Assembly (NCBI RefSeq): GCF_019393635.1
Contig: NC_057864.1
Location: 468,952,617-469,016,616, forward strand
Source of the DNA: Dromiciops gliroides
Taxonomy: Eukaryota > Chordata > Mammalia > Microbiotheria > Microbiotheriidae
Direction of reading: 5' to 3'
Length of the DNA stretch: 64,000 nt
The number at the start of each line of letters is the position of its first letter. The first letter of the stretch is position 1. The position numbers were made by a program, and so were the translations under genes. This document shows, piece after piece, positions 63,415-64,000 of the stretch. The notes beneath the pieces were generated by a model. It was not told the origin of the DNA and searched no databases. It saw only the letters and a list, made by a program, of their open reading frames with translations.

Positions 63415-64000
63415 TGTTTGGGGCAAACTGCCTCAGTTTACCCAAATGAGACTACGAAGTCAAGCAGAGACAGATTTATTACATTCCTGCAAGAATGGGC
63501 AAACTGAGTCGCAATAACTAATACATGCCTTGAGGTGTTTTGTTTTTTTTGTGGGGCAATTGGGGTTAAGTGACTTGCCCAGGGTCACACAGCTAGTAAG
63601 TGTTAAGTGTCTGAGGCCAGATTTGAACTCGGGGCTGGTGCTCTATGCGCTGTGCCATCTAGCTGCCCCTTGAGTTTTTATAGTAATGTTGGTGGGAGGG
63701 AAGTCCTCAAGCACACGGGTGAGCTCACAATCTAACATCCAATCCTGTCTCACCCAGGGTGTGTGCTTAGCTCGTGATCAATGTATGAAGACATGCATAC
63801 GTGTTCCAGGGAAAAGGGGAGGGGGAACAAGGTCAAACCCAAGGAAGAGGGAAGGGGGGGGTGGGGGGACACAGATGTTTCAGATCTCACAGTTCCCACT
63901 GACCACCCCCCCCTCCCCTCTCCAGGCCCCTATCTCTAAAGATAATCAACTGGAATAACAGGAAGAGTCACTCAGGTGTTTCAGCGTTTTGTAGTTGTGT
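63415..64000 (-). mobile_element. LTR, ERV1-like, copy 4, runs off the window
   Basis: Reverse-oriented copy of the LTR family at 19291, 23722 and 38158, inserted in an L1 and itself holding a SINE. Only about 455 bases of the LTR itself are in the window, so solo or proviral status is unknown. Fossil. Confidence 0.85.
63535..63668 (-). repeat. CORE-SINE (WSINE1-like) in LTR copy 4
   Basis: Minus-strand copy with a short internal deletion. Short duplication CTTGAG on both sides. Confidence 0.88.

Overview
This is a window of marsupial nuclear DNA. About forty copies of one short tRNA-derived CORE-SINE are scattered through it (head GGGGCAGCTAGGTGG, core ending in CTGTGTGACCCTGGGCAAG). Some fourteen copies belong to a longer relative, and there are also marsupial-type L1 pieces and old MIR and CR1/L3 remnants. 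Family names such as WSINE1, MAR1 and THER1 are from memory. The species cannot be fixed by eye.

Two host genes are present. CENPV lies on the minus strand: five coding exons between 14192 and 506 join in frame to a 234-residue protein with the complete zinc-binding GFA-type domain. Its CpG-island promoter is at about 13.6-14.8 kb, and its ATTAAA poly(A) signal is at 359-364. UBB, polyubiquitin B, lies on the plus strand. It has a CpG-island promoter with CCAAT, NRF1-like, heat-shock, GC and TATA elements at 57.8-58.25 kb, a non-coding first exon, one intron and a single coding exon at 60022-62880. CENPV next to UBB matches the human 17p11.2 order as I remember it (PIGL-CENPV-UBB-TRPV2), so this is UBB and not UBC.

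The standout is the UBB coding exon. It holds twelve perfect 76-residue ubiquitins, against three in human UBB. They are followed by a thirteenth unit cut off after about 35 ubiquitin residues, which runs straight into sequence resembling the end of the mammalian UBB 3' UTR. The normal C-terminal half-ubiquitin, the Cys tail, the old stop and most of the 3' UTR are missing. The stop codon now used is UTR-derived.

The 44 kb between the two promoters (14.2-58.2 kb) shows no convincing gene. It is filled with SINEs (several nested, or stacked on one target site), L1 pieces including sense and antisense parts at 17.6-23.5 kb, three copies of an ERV-type LTR (a fourth lies at the right edge), a second LTR-like family, an old unclassified repeat family and microsatellites. 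CENPV intron 1 (about 9.5-12.4 kb) is the longest stretch free of young SINEs and may hold conserved regulatory DNA.
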